A stretch of 40,282 nt of DNA from assembly GCA_029553475.1 (NCBI GenBank), contig JAKPKV010000073.1, positions 1 through 40,282 of the forward strand, given 5' to 3'. Source of the stretch: Armatimonadota bacterium. Lineage in GTDB: Bacteria; Armatimonadota; Hebobacteria; CAIYQO01. How positions within the stretch are numbered: position 1 is the stretch's first letter; every line of letters begins with the position of its first letter. Below, piece after piece: positions 28,148-36,411 of the stretch. The notes under the pieces were generated by a model that saw only the letters and a list, made by a program, of their open reading frames with translations, was not told the origin of the DNA and did no database searches. The translations under genes were made by a program, and so were the position numbers.

Positions 28148-29904
28148 CGATTCCCCTGCGCATCTTCCGCTCATGTCGCGCGAATTTTTACGCGAATGAC
28201 ATCCGATGCGCTCCGGAACATTACGCTGACGCCTACTTTGACGCGCTGACCGCGCATGGCTTCAACGCCGTCTGGCTGCGCGGCCTGCTGCGCGACCTGG
28301 CGACCACCGACGTCTTCCCCGAGCTGGGCGAGGAGGTGGCCGCCCAGCAGGATGCGCTGGGGCTCGTGGTCGAGCGCGCCGCCGCGCACGGCGTGCGCGT
28401 GCTGCTGTATCTCCAGGAGCCGCAGGCGCTGCCCGCGGCGCACCCGTTCTGGACGCATCACCCGGAGGCGCGCGGGCATACCGCGCCCTTCGCGGATTAC
28501 GCGGCCGAGCCGCTCACCGCCTTTTGCACCTCCGAGGCCGCGGTGCGCGCCTGGCTGCGCGCGGCGATGACCGGCCTTTTCCGCGCCGTGCCGGGACTCG
28601 GCGGCTGGTTTGCCATCACCGCCAGCGAATACCCCGCCCACTGTTACTCCCGCATCCTCGGCTACCGGCGGGGCGAGCGGACGACCTGCCCGCGCTGCCG
28701 CGCGCGGCAGCCGATGGCCATCGTGCGCGAGGTGCTGGAAGACCTGCATCAGGGCACCCGCGCCGCCAGCCCCGACGCCCTCACCATCGCCTGGAACTGG
28801 AGCTGGGCCTATTACGAGGCGGACCCGCAGCCCTCGCTGCTGCCCTATCTGCCCGCCGACATGGCGGTCATGCTCGATTGGGAACGCGGCGGCCATCACG
28901 CGCTGCCGAATGGCAAACCCTACTTCGTGGATGAATACAGCCTGGCCTACCCCGGCCCGTCCGCGCGCTGCATGGCGCTGTATGACGCCGCGCGCCGGCG
29001 CGGATTGCCGGTGATGGTGAAGCTGCAGGTCGGCACTACCCACGAGCTGGCGACGGTGCCGAACCTGCCGGTGGTGGATACCCTGTATCGCAAGCTGCTC
29101 GACGCGGAGCGCTTGGGCGTCGCCGGTCTGCTCGCCACCTGGAATTTCGGCAACACCTTCTCGCTGAACACCGCCGCCGTCGCGCGGTTCGCCGACACGG
29201 TCGCGCGTCCGGCGCCGGCGACATTCGTCGCGCGGTTGGCCGAAAGCTATTTCGGGATTGCCGATGGCGGCGGCGTTGCGGCGGCGCTGGAAACATTTTC
29301 CGCGGCGCTGGTGTGGTTCCCGTCCGATCAGGACCTGCTGTACTTCTGGCCGGGCAATTACGCGCCGGCCTATCCGCTCACCCTCGCCCCGCTCACCGGC
29401 GCGCCCATGGGGTGGAGCTGCCTCGCCCAGGAGCGCGGCGACGATCTCTCCGCCACGGAAACGCAGTTCACCGCCGAAGAGATCGTGGACTGTCTGGACA
29501 ACCTGCTCGTCGCCTGGGACGAGGGCGTGGCCCTGCTGGACGCCGCCCTCGCCGGCGCGTCGAGCGCGACGGCGCGCCTGGAGCGCGGCGTCGCGCACGC
29601 CATCGGGCATATTTTTCGCAGCGCACGGCATATTTACCAAATCTACCTGCTGCGCCGCGACCGCCCGCCGGACAGGGAAGCCCGCTACCGCGCCATCCTC
29701 GACGCCGAGATCGCCAACCTCACCGCCCTCCTCCCTTTCGTGGAGGCCGACCCCCGTCTCGGTTTCCACGCGGAATGCCAGCAATATCTGTTCACGCCGG
29801 AGAGCATCCGGGCGAAGCTCACGGATCTGCGGGACCAGCTCCACCCGCTCATTTCTCGTGAAATCCCGCGGCATCCGGCAGGGAAATCGCCAGACCCGGC
29901 GTAA
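28144..29904 (+). CDS. putative TIM-barrel glycosidase-like protein, paralogue 1
   Basis: 586 residues, no signal peptide, so cytosolic. The alternating pattern HGFNAVWLRG, GVRVLLYLQEP, GGWFAITASE, LTIAWNWSWAYYE, AVMLDWERGG, FVDEYS, GLLATWNFGN suggests a (beta/alpha)8 barrel with acidic residues at strand ends: Glu162, Asp245/Glu247 and Asp263/Glu264 are candidate catalytic residues. A Cys pair (CPRC, 182-185) follows Cys167. A helical C-terminal domain ends with EADPRLGFHAECQ, seen in some carbohydrate-active proteins. Family assignment uncertain (GH20/GH163-like barrels are comparisons only). Four-base overlap with the diguanylate cyclase. Roughly half its residues match the next gene by eye. 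Confidence 0.6.
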   Translation: MTIPLRIFRSCRANFYANDIRCAPEHYADAYFDALTAHGFNAVWLRGLLRDLATTDVFPELGEEVAAQQDALGLVVERAAAHGVRVLLYLQEPQALPAAHPFWTHHPEARGHTAPFADYAAEPLTAFCTSEAAVRAWLRAAMTGLFRAVPGLGGWFAITASEYPAHCYSRILGYRRGERTTCPRCRARQPMAIVREVLEDLHQGTRAASPDALTIAWNWSWAYYEADPQPSLLPYLPADMAVMLDWERGGHHALPNGKPYFVDEYSLAYPGPSARCMALYDAARRRGLPVMVKLQVGTTHELATVPNLPVVDTLYRKLLDAERLGVAGLLATWNFGNTFSLNTAAVARFADTVARPAPATFVARLAESYFGIADGGGVAAALETFSAALVWFPSDQDLLYFWPGNYAPAYPLTLAPLTGAPMGWSCLAQERGDDLSATETQFTAEEIVDCLDNLLVAWDEGVALLDAALAGASSATARLERGVAHAIGHIFRSARHIYQIYLLRRDRPPDREARYRAILDAEIANLTALLPFVEADPRLGFHAECQQYLFTPESIRAKLTDLRDQLHPLISREIPRHPAGKSPDPA

Positions 29905-29914
29905 TTGTCTACCC

Positions 29915-31624
29915 ATGCCTGGCATCCCATTGCGCATCTTTCGCTCGTTTCACGCGAAATATTATGCGGATGACATCCTGACCGGTCCGGACGCCTATCC
30001 GGAAGCGTATTTCGCGCAGTTGGTGGAGCACGGCTTCAACGCCGTGTGGCTGCGCGGCATCCTGCGCGATCTGGCGGCGACGGACATCTTCCCGACGCTC
30101 GGCACGGACATCGCCGCCCATCAGGACGCGCTGGCGACGGTGGTGGAACGGGCGAAGCGCTATGGCGTACGGGTGCTGCTCTATCTCAATGAGCCGCTCT
30201 GCCTGCCGCGCGATCATCCCTTCTGGCTTGCCCATCCGGAAGCGCGCGGCGCCGCCGGCCAGTCCGGCATGGACGAGTGGCCGGAGACCTACGCCTTTTG
30301 CACCTCCGCGCCGGAAGTGCAGGCGTGGCTGCGCCAGGCGGCGGCGAACGTGTTCACCGCCGTGCCCGATCTCGGTGGGTGGTTTCTCATCAGCGCCAGC
30401 GAGCACCACACCAGTTGCTATTCGCACGTCTGGGATGTCCCCGGCGGGCAGCGGCCCGCCTGCCCGCGCTGCGCCGGGCGCGCAGCGTCCGACGTGGTGG
30501 CGGAGCTCATCACTGCGCTGCGCGACGGCACCCGCGCCGCCAGCGCCGACGCCCTCGCCATCGCCTGGAACTGGGGCTGGACGCAGTATGAGCCGGACCC
30601 GCAGCCCGCGCTGGTCGCGCAACTGCCGAAGGATGTCATCGTGCTCATTGACTGGGAGCGCGGCGGGCATCGCACGCTGCCCACCGGCCAGGAGAACTTC
30701 GTTGACGAGTATAGTCTCGGATACGTCGGCCCGTCGGAACGCTTCCGTCATCTGCATGACGAGGCCAGACGCCACGGATTATCGGTGATGGCCAAGCTGC
30801 AGGTGGGCACCACCCATGAGCTCGCCACCGTGCCGAATCTGCCGCTGATAGATCACCTGTACGCGAAACTACGCGGCGTGGAGGAACTCGGCCTGCGGGG
30901 CATGCTCGCGACCTGGAATTTCGGCAACAGCTTCAGCCTCAACACCGCGGCGGTGGGGCGCTTCATCGCGCGGCCGGAGCGCCCGACGCCCGCGGAGTTC
31001 GTCGCCCGGCTGGCGGAGGAATACCTCGGGGTGGCTGATGGCGCGGGCGTGGCGGACGCGGTCGCGCACTTCTCCGCCGCCTTTGCCTGGTTCCCCTTCG
31101 ATATGTCGCTGCTCTACTGGTGGCCGGGCAACTACGCGCTGGCGTATCCGCTGACGCTGGAGCCGCTGACCGGCGCCTCTATGGGCTGGACGTGGATGAT
31201 GCATGAGCGCGGCGACGACCTCACGCAATCCGCGGTACAATTCACCCTCCCGGAGATCGTCGAGCTGCTCACCGGCCTCGTCGCCGAGTGGGACAACGGG
31301 TTGGCGCGGTATCGCGAGGCGCTGGCCGGCAGTGCGCGGCCCACCGCGCAGCTCGAGCTGGGGACGGTGACGGTCATCGGCTGCGCGTATCGCAGCACGC
31401 TGCATATTTATAAAACGTACCTGCTGCGCCGCGACCGGCCGGAAGATCGGGTCGCGCAGTACCGGGCGATTCTCGACGATGAGATCGCCAACCTCACGCT
31501 GGCGCTGCCGTGGATCGAGGCCGACCCCCGCCTGGGCTTCCATGCCGAATGCCAGGGGTGGATGTTCTCCGCGGAAAGCGTCCGTGAAAAACTCGCGTCA
31601 CTGCGAGTACAGAAAGAGGAATGA
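29915..31624 (+). CDS. putative TIM-barrel glycosidase-like protein, paralogue 2
   Basis: 569 residues, aligned end to end with paralogue 1 apart from the latter's longer C-terminus. Shared blocks include HGFNAVWLRG, QVGTTHELATVPNLP, ATWNFGN, FSLNTAAV, WPGNYA, YPLTL, ERGDDL and RAILD-EIANLT. The same acidic positions (SASE, DWERGG, VDEYS) and CPRC pair are kept, so both copies look functional. ATG 29915 lies 10 bp after the previous stop and lacks a ribosome site, implying coupled translation. Product specificity unknown; a tandem duplication with divergence is the simplest origin. Confidence 0.62.
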   Translation: MPGIPLRIFRSFHAKYYADDILTGPDAYPEAYFAQLVEHGFNAVWLRGILRDLAATDIFPTLGTDIAAHQDALATVVERAKRYGVRVLLYLNEPLCLPRDHPFWLAHPEARGAAGQSGMDEWPETYAFCTSAPEVQAWLRQAAANVFTAVPDLGGWFLISASEHHTSCYSHVWDVPGGQRPACPRCAGRAASDVVAELITALRDGTRAASADALAIAWNWGWTQYEPDPQPALVAQLPKDVIVLIDWERGGHRTLPTGQENFVDEYSLGYVGPSERFRHLHDEARRHGLSVMAKLQVGTTHELATVPNLPLIDHLYAKLRGVEELGLRGMLATWNFGNSFSLNTAAVGRFIARPERPTPAEFVARLAEEYLGVADGAGVADAVAHFSAAFAWFPFDMSLLYWWPGNYALAYPLTLEPLTGASMGWTWMMHERGDDLTQSAVQFTLPEIVELLTGLVAEWDNGLARYREALAGSARPTAQLELGTVTVIGCAYRSTLHIYKTYLLRRDRPEDRVAQYRAILDDEIANLTLALPWIEADPRLGFHAECQGWMFSAESVREKLASLRVQKEE

Positions 31625-31631
31625 AAGAACC

Positions 31632-31742
31632 CGTTCGTAGTCAGGCACGCAGCCGCAGCGGAGTGCCGTTCGACCATGCAATCGGTTACAGGAACCAGAA
31701 TCGGACGGCACTCCGCTGCGGCTGCGTGCCTGACTACGAACG
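31632..31742. repeat. 38-bp perfect inverted repeat between genes
   Basis: 31632-31669 and 31705-31742 are exact reverse complements (arm begins CGTTCGTAGTCAGGCACGCA), with a 35-nt spacer. It begins 8 bp after the paralogue 2 stop and ends 34 bp before the M24 gene. It may terminate or process the upstream message, or be a mobile palindrome; no U-run follows. Confidence 0.8.
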
Positions 31743-31776
31743 AGCTTGAGCGAAAAGCATTATAAGGAGACACCGC

Positions 31777-32970
31777 ATGACTCTCGTTATTGACTCTCGC
31801 ACCGGGCTGAAGCGTCTACCCGACAGTGAATTTTCCGCGCGCCTGGCGCGCACGCGGCAGGCCGTGCGCGACGCCGGGCTGGACGCCATCCTCGTGCACA
31901 GCAACGAGGCGGACTTCGCCAACGTGCGCTACCTGACCGACTACTGGCCGCTTTTTGAGTCCGCCGGCTGCATCGTGCCGGCCGACGGCGAGGCGATCCT
32001 GCTCATCGGCCCGGAGAGCAAGGAGTATGCCGAAGACCACAGCATGCTGCCGACGATCCGCACGATGATCGCCTACCGCGAATCCGCCGAGCCGGACTAC
32101 CCGGAACTCTCCGTGAGCACCTTCGGCGATGTCTTCGACGAAGCGCTGGGCGGCAGGCCGCTGCACACGCTGGGGCTGGTGGGCTACAGCATCATGCCGC
32201 TGCCGGTCTACGACGGCGTGCGCGCCGCCTTCCCCGGCGTGGAACTGGTGAAAGCGGATGAGATCATCATCAAGCAGCGCGTCATCAAGAGCCCGGCGGA
32301 GCTGGAGGTGATGCGGGAAGCCTTCCGCATGAGCGAACACGCGCTGGAGGCGGTGGTGTCGCACATCCGCGCCGGCATGACGGAGCTGGAGCTCGTCGGC
32401 CTCATCCAGAAGGAGCTGTACGCCGCCGGCGCCGAGTACGAGGCGCATGCCGTCTACGCCTTCGCCGGCCCGCGCACCCGCCACGCCATCTCGCGCCCGA
32501 CGCACAGCCCCATCATGCCCGGCACGATGATTCAGCTCAACCTGGGCGCGCGGCTGGCGGGGTACTCGCCCAGTGTCGGCCGGCCGCTCTGCATCGGCCC
32601 CATGCCCGCCGAGATGCGCGCGCTGGTCGAGGTGGGCCGCGACGCCCACTACCAGACGATGGCGTGGATGCGGGCCGGCGTCATCGCCAGCGACGTGGTG
32701 AGCCGCTTCTACGACTACATCCGCAGCCGCGGCTTCGGCGACCACCTCCTCTACGGCCCCTGCCACGGCCTGGGGATGATGGAGGTGGAGCGCCCGTGGA
32801 TGGAGAGCACCACCCATTATCCGCTGGAAGAGAACATGACCTTCCAGGTGGATACTTTTCTGCAGACGCCGGCGTTCGGCCTGCGCTGGGAGAACGGCGT
32901 GCGCGTGGCCGCCGATGGCGTGGAGACGCTCTCCGACGCGCTGATGGATATCATGGAGCTGCCGTTATGA
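31777..32970 (+). CDS. M24-fold (pita-bread) protein lacking metal ligands, Xaa-Pro dipeptidase/creatinase-like
   Basis: 397 residues: creatinase N-terminal domain (~18-155) and M24 domain (~175-390). The five metal positions of M24 aminopeptidases read Asn255 (in QLNLGA), Ser266 (in GYSPSVGR), His330 (in GPCHGLG), Asp359 (in FQVDTF) and Glu372 (in RWENGV), so both aspartate ligands are lost and one Glu is Asp. The central His is kept, as in metal-free creatinase. It is therefore more likely a C-N hydrolase of a small compound, or a binding protein, than a dipeptidase. ATG 31777 follows AAGGAG. Overlaps the ASRT gene by 4 bp. Confidence 0.82.
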   Translation: MTLVIDSRTGLKRLPDSEFSARLARTRQAVRDAGLDAILVHSNEADFANVRYLTDYWPLFESAGCIVPADGEAILLIGPESKEYAEDHSMLPTIRTMIAYRESAEPDYPELSVSTFGDVFDEALGGRPLHTLGLVGYSIMPLPVYDGVRAAFPGVELVKADEIIIKQRVIKSPAELEVMREAFRMSEHALEAVVSHIRAGMTELELVGLIQKELYAAGAEYEAHAVYAFAGPRTRHAISRPTHSPIMPGTMIQLNLGARLAGYSPSVGRPLCIGPMPAEMRALVEVGRDAHYQTMAWMRAGVIASDVVSRFYDYIRSRGFGDHLLYGPCHGLGMMEVERPWMESTTHYPLEENMTFQVDTFLQTPAFGLRWENGVRVAADGVETLSDALMDIMELPL

Positions 32971-33329
32971 TGGGCCACACCCGTTGGGCGTTTCCCGATG
33001 GCGACCTCCCTCCCCGCGGGGAGGGGGAGCCCCACGGCCACGAGTCGCTGGTCATCCTCAACCCGAACGGCGTGGAAGCGGCGTGCCGGCTGACGATGTA
33101 CTTCACCGATCGCGAGCCGGTGCGCGACCTGACCTTCACCGTCGGCGCCGAGCGCGTCCGCTGCCTCCGCATGGATGAGCCCGTCGGCGACCAGGGCTTC
33201 ATGGTGCCCTTCGGCCAGTATGCGCTCGTGCTGGAAAGCACCGTCCCCGTGGTCGCGCAGATCGGCCGCATGGATGTGCAGCAGCCGAACCTGGCGTATT
33301 ATACGGTGATGGGATTCCCGGTCGCATAA
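32967..33329 (+). CDS. ASRT-like (sensory rhodopsin transducer family) small-molecule-binding protein
   Basis: 120 residues, one beta-sandwich domain. Family pattern: RWAFPDGDLPP near the start, HESLVILNPN, CRLTMYFTDREPV, and VESTVPVVAQIGRMD-type block (LESTVPVVAQIGRMDVQQ) at the end. Named from the Anabaena sensory rhodopsin transducer, but most bacteria with this family lack rhodopsin, and no rhodopsin gene is in this window; sugar or small-molecule binding has been proposed for the family. Its start overlaps the M24 stop (ATGATG; 32967 or 32970), so the two are made together and may share a ligand. Confidence 0.75.
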   Translation: MMGHTRWAFPDGDLPPRGEGEPHGHESLVILNPNGVEAACRLTMYFTDREPVRDLTFTVGAERVRCLRMDEPVGDQGFMVPFGQYALVLESTVPVVAQIGRMDVQQPNLAYYTVMGFPVA

Positions 33330-33399
33330 TCGTCGTCGCAGTCGTAGTCGTAGCCGTAGTCGTAATCGAAAGGTTTCTGATTCACGACTACGACTACGG
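33330..33399. repeat. TCGTAG-word repeat forming a hairpin
   Basis: Starts right after the ASRT stop as TCGTCGTCGCAGTCGTAG followed by variants (CCGTAG, TCGTAA). 33354-33368 pairs with 33385-33399 with one mismatch. It could end the M24-ASRT transcript. 33400-33522 is otherwise featureless leader to the deacetylase gene. Confidence 0.55.
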
Positions 33400-33522
33400 T
33401 TGCTCACGAACGCATCTATTCCAGGGAGGGTATTGTCCTTGTATGATGATAGTTGGGTAGAGAGTCGAGCCGGGCTCCCGCCCCGTTCCAGACGGTGACT
33501 ATACATAACAACAGGAGCTGTC

Positions 33523-34413
33523 ATGCGCGTCATCTTCGGTTTCGATATGGAGACGGATATCGGCAGTTGGACGCCATTCTACGAAGGGCTGCAACACGGC
33601 ACGCCGCGGTTGCTGCACCTGATGGCGGACAAGGGCATCGTCTCGACCTGCTTTTTCGTGGGGGATGCCGCGCGGCGCTATCCGGAGATCGTGCGCGACG
33701 CCGCCGCCGCCGGGCACGAGGTGGGTGCGCACGCGCTGTATCACGAAACGGTGGGGGAGCCGCTTTTCGAGATTCCCGGCATTTACCCGCTGCTGCCCGC
33801 CGAAGTGGAGCCGCGGCTGGCGCTGACCACCGACCTCGTCGAGCAGGCGCTGGGCGAGAAGGTGGTCTCCTTCCGCGCCCCGCGCCTCTTCGGCGGCACG
33901 CACGTGGTGAATGCCCTCGCGCGCCTGGGCTACCTCGCCGACGCCTCCTACCCGATGTATTTTTACCGGGAGCGCCTGGCGCCGTACCATCCCAGCACGG
34001 ACGATTGGACGCGGGAAGGCGACAGCCCGGTGCTGGAAATCCCCAATTTCGCCGACATGACCATCGAGAGCGCCGACCCCTACGGCCGCGACCGCGACCA
34101 GTGGCCGAAATGGCGCACGGAGAGCGCCGAAGCTCTGATGCGCCACATTGACAACTTCCTCGCCTACCTGCGGGCGCGCGAAATCCCGCCCACGCTCTGC
34201 TTCTACTTCCACCCCTGGGAATTCTGGCCCATGCCCACCGGCGCCATCCACTACGGCGAAGGCGCCGTCATCCCCGACCAGTTCATGGTGGAGGGGTGCG
34301 GCGACTACGCGCTGGAGCAGCTCGGGGTGTTGATTGACCTGCTGAAGGAGCGGGGGGCGACCTTCACCACGTGCAAGGCGCTGGCGGCAGGCTGGGGAGT
34401 GAGTCAAGCGTGA
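33523..34413 (+). CDS. polysaccharide deacetylase (NodB-homology) protein
   Basis: 296 residues, no signal peptide. NodB motifs: catalytic/metal Asp8 with FDMETD, His70 and His74 in GAHALYH as metal ligands, FRAPRLFG (motif with the Arg), and CFYFHPWEFWP near 220 with the final His. This is the short-chain CE4 type with an HPWE motif seen in peptidoglycan- or exopolysaccharide-linked deacetylases. Removes acetyl from N-acetyl sugars, cytosolic substrate unknown. ATG 33523 follows CAGGAG by 7 nt. Last plus-strand gene of the carbohydrate-type cluster. Confidence 0.88.
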   Translation: MRVIFGFDMETDIGSWTPFYEGLQHGTPRLLHLMADKGIVSTCFFVGDAARRYPEIVRDAAAAGHEVGAHALYHETVGEPLFEIPGIYPLLPAEVEPRLALTTDLVEQALGEKVVSFRAPRLFGGTHVVNALARLGYLADASYPMYFYRERLAPYHPSTDDWTREGDSPVLEIPNFADMTIESADPYGRDRDQWPKWRTESAEALMRHIDNFLAYLRAREIPPTLCFYFHPWEFWPMPTGAIHYGEGAVIPDQFMVEGCGDYALEQLGVLIDLLKERGATFTTCKALAAGWGVSQA

Positions 34414-34684
34414 GCCGTGGGAGGGCGAGCGTCCCAGCGAGCTTCATCCGACGGCAAGCGGGTAATCCCGATTCATGCGCTGTGACAACGTGTTTCCGCT
34501 GTGGTGGGCTGTTCACTGGGGCCGCAGAGTACAACTCCGCGGCCCCAGTCCCCCGGATTGAAATCCGGGGCTGGAGAAACGAAGTCCGCCCCCGCGGACT
34601 GGCCGGATCGGGCCGACCAAGCGGATACCGAGCACAACGGGAGTCATGTTTCACAGCGCATACATCGGGATCGTCCGCCTAATT
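34414..34684. repeat. Intergenic region carrying repeat R1, copy 2 (34524-34646)
   Basis: 34524-34646 matches 12308-12433 almost base for base, including the hairpin CCCCGGAT...ATCCGGGG. The 45 bp before it (GCGCTGTGACAACGTGTTTC... to GGGCTGTTCACTGGGG) match, reversed, 3909-3962. At 34424 there is a GGGCGAGCGTCC phrase also seen in the 3718-3850 inverted repeat. No gene; lies between convergent genes. Confidence 0.7.
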
Positions 34685-36205
34685 TCACCGCGGCGCGTCG
34701 GTGCGGAAGGGCACCGCTGGCAGCCCCGCTTGGTTATACAGGTTGCACTCCGGATTGTTCGCGAAGGCGTAGCGCACGGCGACGGGGCTGCGCACCGCCG
34801 GGCTGTTGACGACCACGGTATCCCCCTCGATCACCGCGTCCGCCCAGGCGAATTTCTTGTCTTCGCCGCAGATGACGAAGCCCTTGAGCTTGTCGCCGCG
34901 CACCGTCAGCCCGCCGCCGAGGTTGGCGAACCTGATGCGGACCGTCGCGCCTTCCAGCGTCATGCCGGCGTAAGTGGGGCCGGAAGAGACCACGTCCTGG
35001 CCGTAGGTCTTCGCTAGCGCGTTCAGCGCCAGCCGCTTGCCCACGTCCTGCTTGTTCTTCGGGTGGATGTCGCCCGCTTCGCCGATGTCAATGATCGTCG
35101 CCATGCCGGTGTTGGGCAGCGCCAGCGCCATCGCCTGTGCCTCGCGCAGCTCCGCCCAGCCGCTCTGCTCGCCGGGGTCTTTCTGCGCGGCCAGGTGATT
35201 CGCCAACTGCACGAAATAGAAGGGGAAATCGCCCTGCCCCCAGGCTTTCCGCCAGTCGGCGATCATCGCGGGGAAGAGCGTGCGGTATTGCGCGGCGCGC
35301 CCGGCATTCGATTCTCCCTGGTACCAGATCGCCCCGGCGATGCGATAGGGGATGAGCGGCGCCAGCATGCCGTTGTACAGCGCGCAGGGGAAATTCTGGT
35401 TCGCGCGCGGGTCGGGCAGCGCGTGCAGCGGCATGGGCGGCATGGGCTTCCCGTCGGCGGTCGCCCGCTCCGCCGCCGCCAGCCACTGTTGCAGCGCGGC
35501 GCCGTATTGCGCGTAGATTACGCGGCTGTAGCGCTCGGTCGCGGTATCCGCCGCGCTGATGATGCCCGCCAGCTCCGGTGAGGCCGCCAGCGCCTCGCGG
35601 CTGGTCCACGCCTCCGCGATGGTGCCGCCCCACGAGGTGTGGATCATGCCGATGGGCACCTGCAGTTTCTCGTGCAGCGCTCGCGCGTAAAAATAGCCCA
35701 CCGCGGAGAACGCGCCGGCCGCTTGCGGCGTGCAGACCGCCCAGCGGCCGGCGCACTCGGCGCGGGGCACATCCGCGACCTGCTTCGCGACGGTGAACAT
35801 GCGCATTTGCGGATACGCCGCCGCGGCCATTTCCTGCTGGGCGTTGGCCGCCCGGTTGACCGTCCATTCCATGTTCGACTGCCCGGAGCAGACCCACACC
35901 TCGCCGATGAGCACGTCTTTGATGGTGAGCGTATTTTTACCGGCCACCGTCATCGCGAAGGGACCGCCTGCTTTCATCGGCTTCAGGGTCGTCTTCCAGG
36001 CGCCCGCGGCATCGGTGGTCGCCGTCACCTGTTGCTGGTCAAGCGTGATGGTGACCGCTTCACCCGGCGCCGCCCAGCCCCAGACCGGCACGGGGGCATT
36101 CCGCTGCAGCACCATACCGTCGCTGAAGAGGGTGGGCAGCCGCACCTCCGCCAGCACGGCGGAACAACACGTGAGCGCCAGCAGCGTCCAGGCATACACG
36201 CGCAT
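34685..36205 (-). CDS. sialate O-acetylesterase-like SGNH hydrolase, secreted
   Basis: 506 residues with signal peptide (VYAWTLLALTCCSAVLA; a Cys-Cys pair makes a lipoprotein unlikely but not excluded). An N-terminal beta domain (LPTLFSDGMVLQRNAPVPVWG) precedes the SGNH domain: GQSNMEW with Ser110, GMIHTSWGG, AIWYQGESNAG (oxyanion Asn/Gly region), and DIHPKNKQDVGKRLA with Asp and His of the triad. Removes O-acetyl groups from sialic acids or plant sugars. ATG 36205 has GGAGG 8 nt upstream. Convergent with the deacetylase gene; divergent from the riboswitch operon. Confidence 0.9.
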   Translation of the reverse strand: MRVYAWTLLALTCCSAVLAEVRLPTLFSDGMVLQRNAPVPVWGWAAPGEAVTITLDQQQVTATTDAAGAWKTTLKPMKAGGPFAMTVAGKNTLTIKDVLIGEVWVCSGQSNMEWTVNRAANAQQEMAAAAYPQMRMFTVAKQVADVPRAECAGRWAVCTPQAAGAFSAVGYFYARALHEKLQVPIGMIHTSWGGTIAEAWTSREALAASPELAGIISAADTATERYSRVIYAQYGAALQQWLAAAERATADGKPMPPMPLHALPDPRANQNFPCALYNGMLAPLIPYRIAGAIWYQGESNAGRAAQYRTLFPAMIADWRKAWGQGDFPFYFVQLANHLAAQKDPGEQSGWAELREAQAMALALPNTGMATIIDIGEAGDIHPKNKQDVGKRLALNALAKTYGQDVVSSGPTYAGMTLEGATVRIRFANLGGGLTVRGDKLKGFVICGEDKKFAWADAVIEGDTVVVNSPAVRSPVAVRYAFANNPECNLYNQAGLPAVPFRTDAPR

Positions 36206-36370
36206 GAAAAACCTCCGGACGGTGAGATATGCCTCTCTTCGCGCCCGCGCGCGCAAATTCCTTCCACGAACGCCTCCCGCATGGGGAAGGTCTGCGCGGC
36301 GCGATCCTACGCGTAGCGCATGACGTGTGATTCGACGCTAGATAGCGCGGCAAAATTATCGTAACCCCCC

Positions 36371-36399
36371 TTGACAACCCATCGCGGAAAGAGTACGAT
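36371..36399 (+). promoter_or_regulatory. promoter of the cobalamin operon
   Basis: TTGACA (36371-36376), 17-bp spacer, TACGAT (36394-36399); start near 36406, just before the riboswitch aptamer. Confidence 0.75.
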
Positions 36400-36411
36400 G
36401 CCCCCACAATT

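Noticed and set aside
29258-29914. N-terminal extension of paralogue 2 giving a 788-residue protein
   Set aside because: The extension is read out of frame through paralogue 1 and is Arg/Ser/Pro-rich noise; the homologous start is at 29915.
28171-29937. 588-codon minus-strand frame
   Set aside because: Shadow of glycosidase-like paralogue 1; no domain pattern.
32967-33329. Rhodopsin signalling locus
   Set aside because: No seven-helix retinal protein is encoded in the window; the ASRT family is widespread without rhodopsin.
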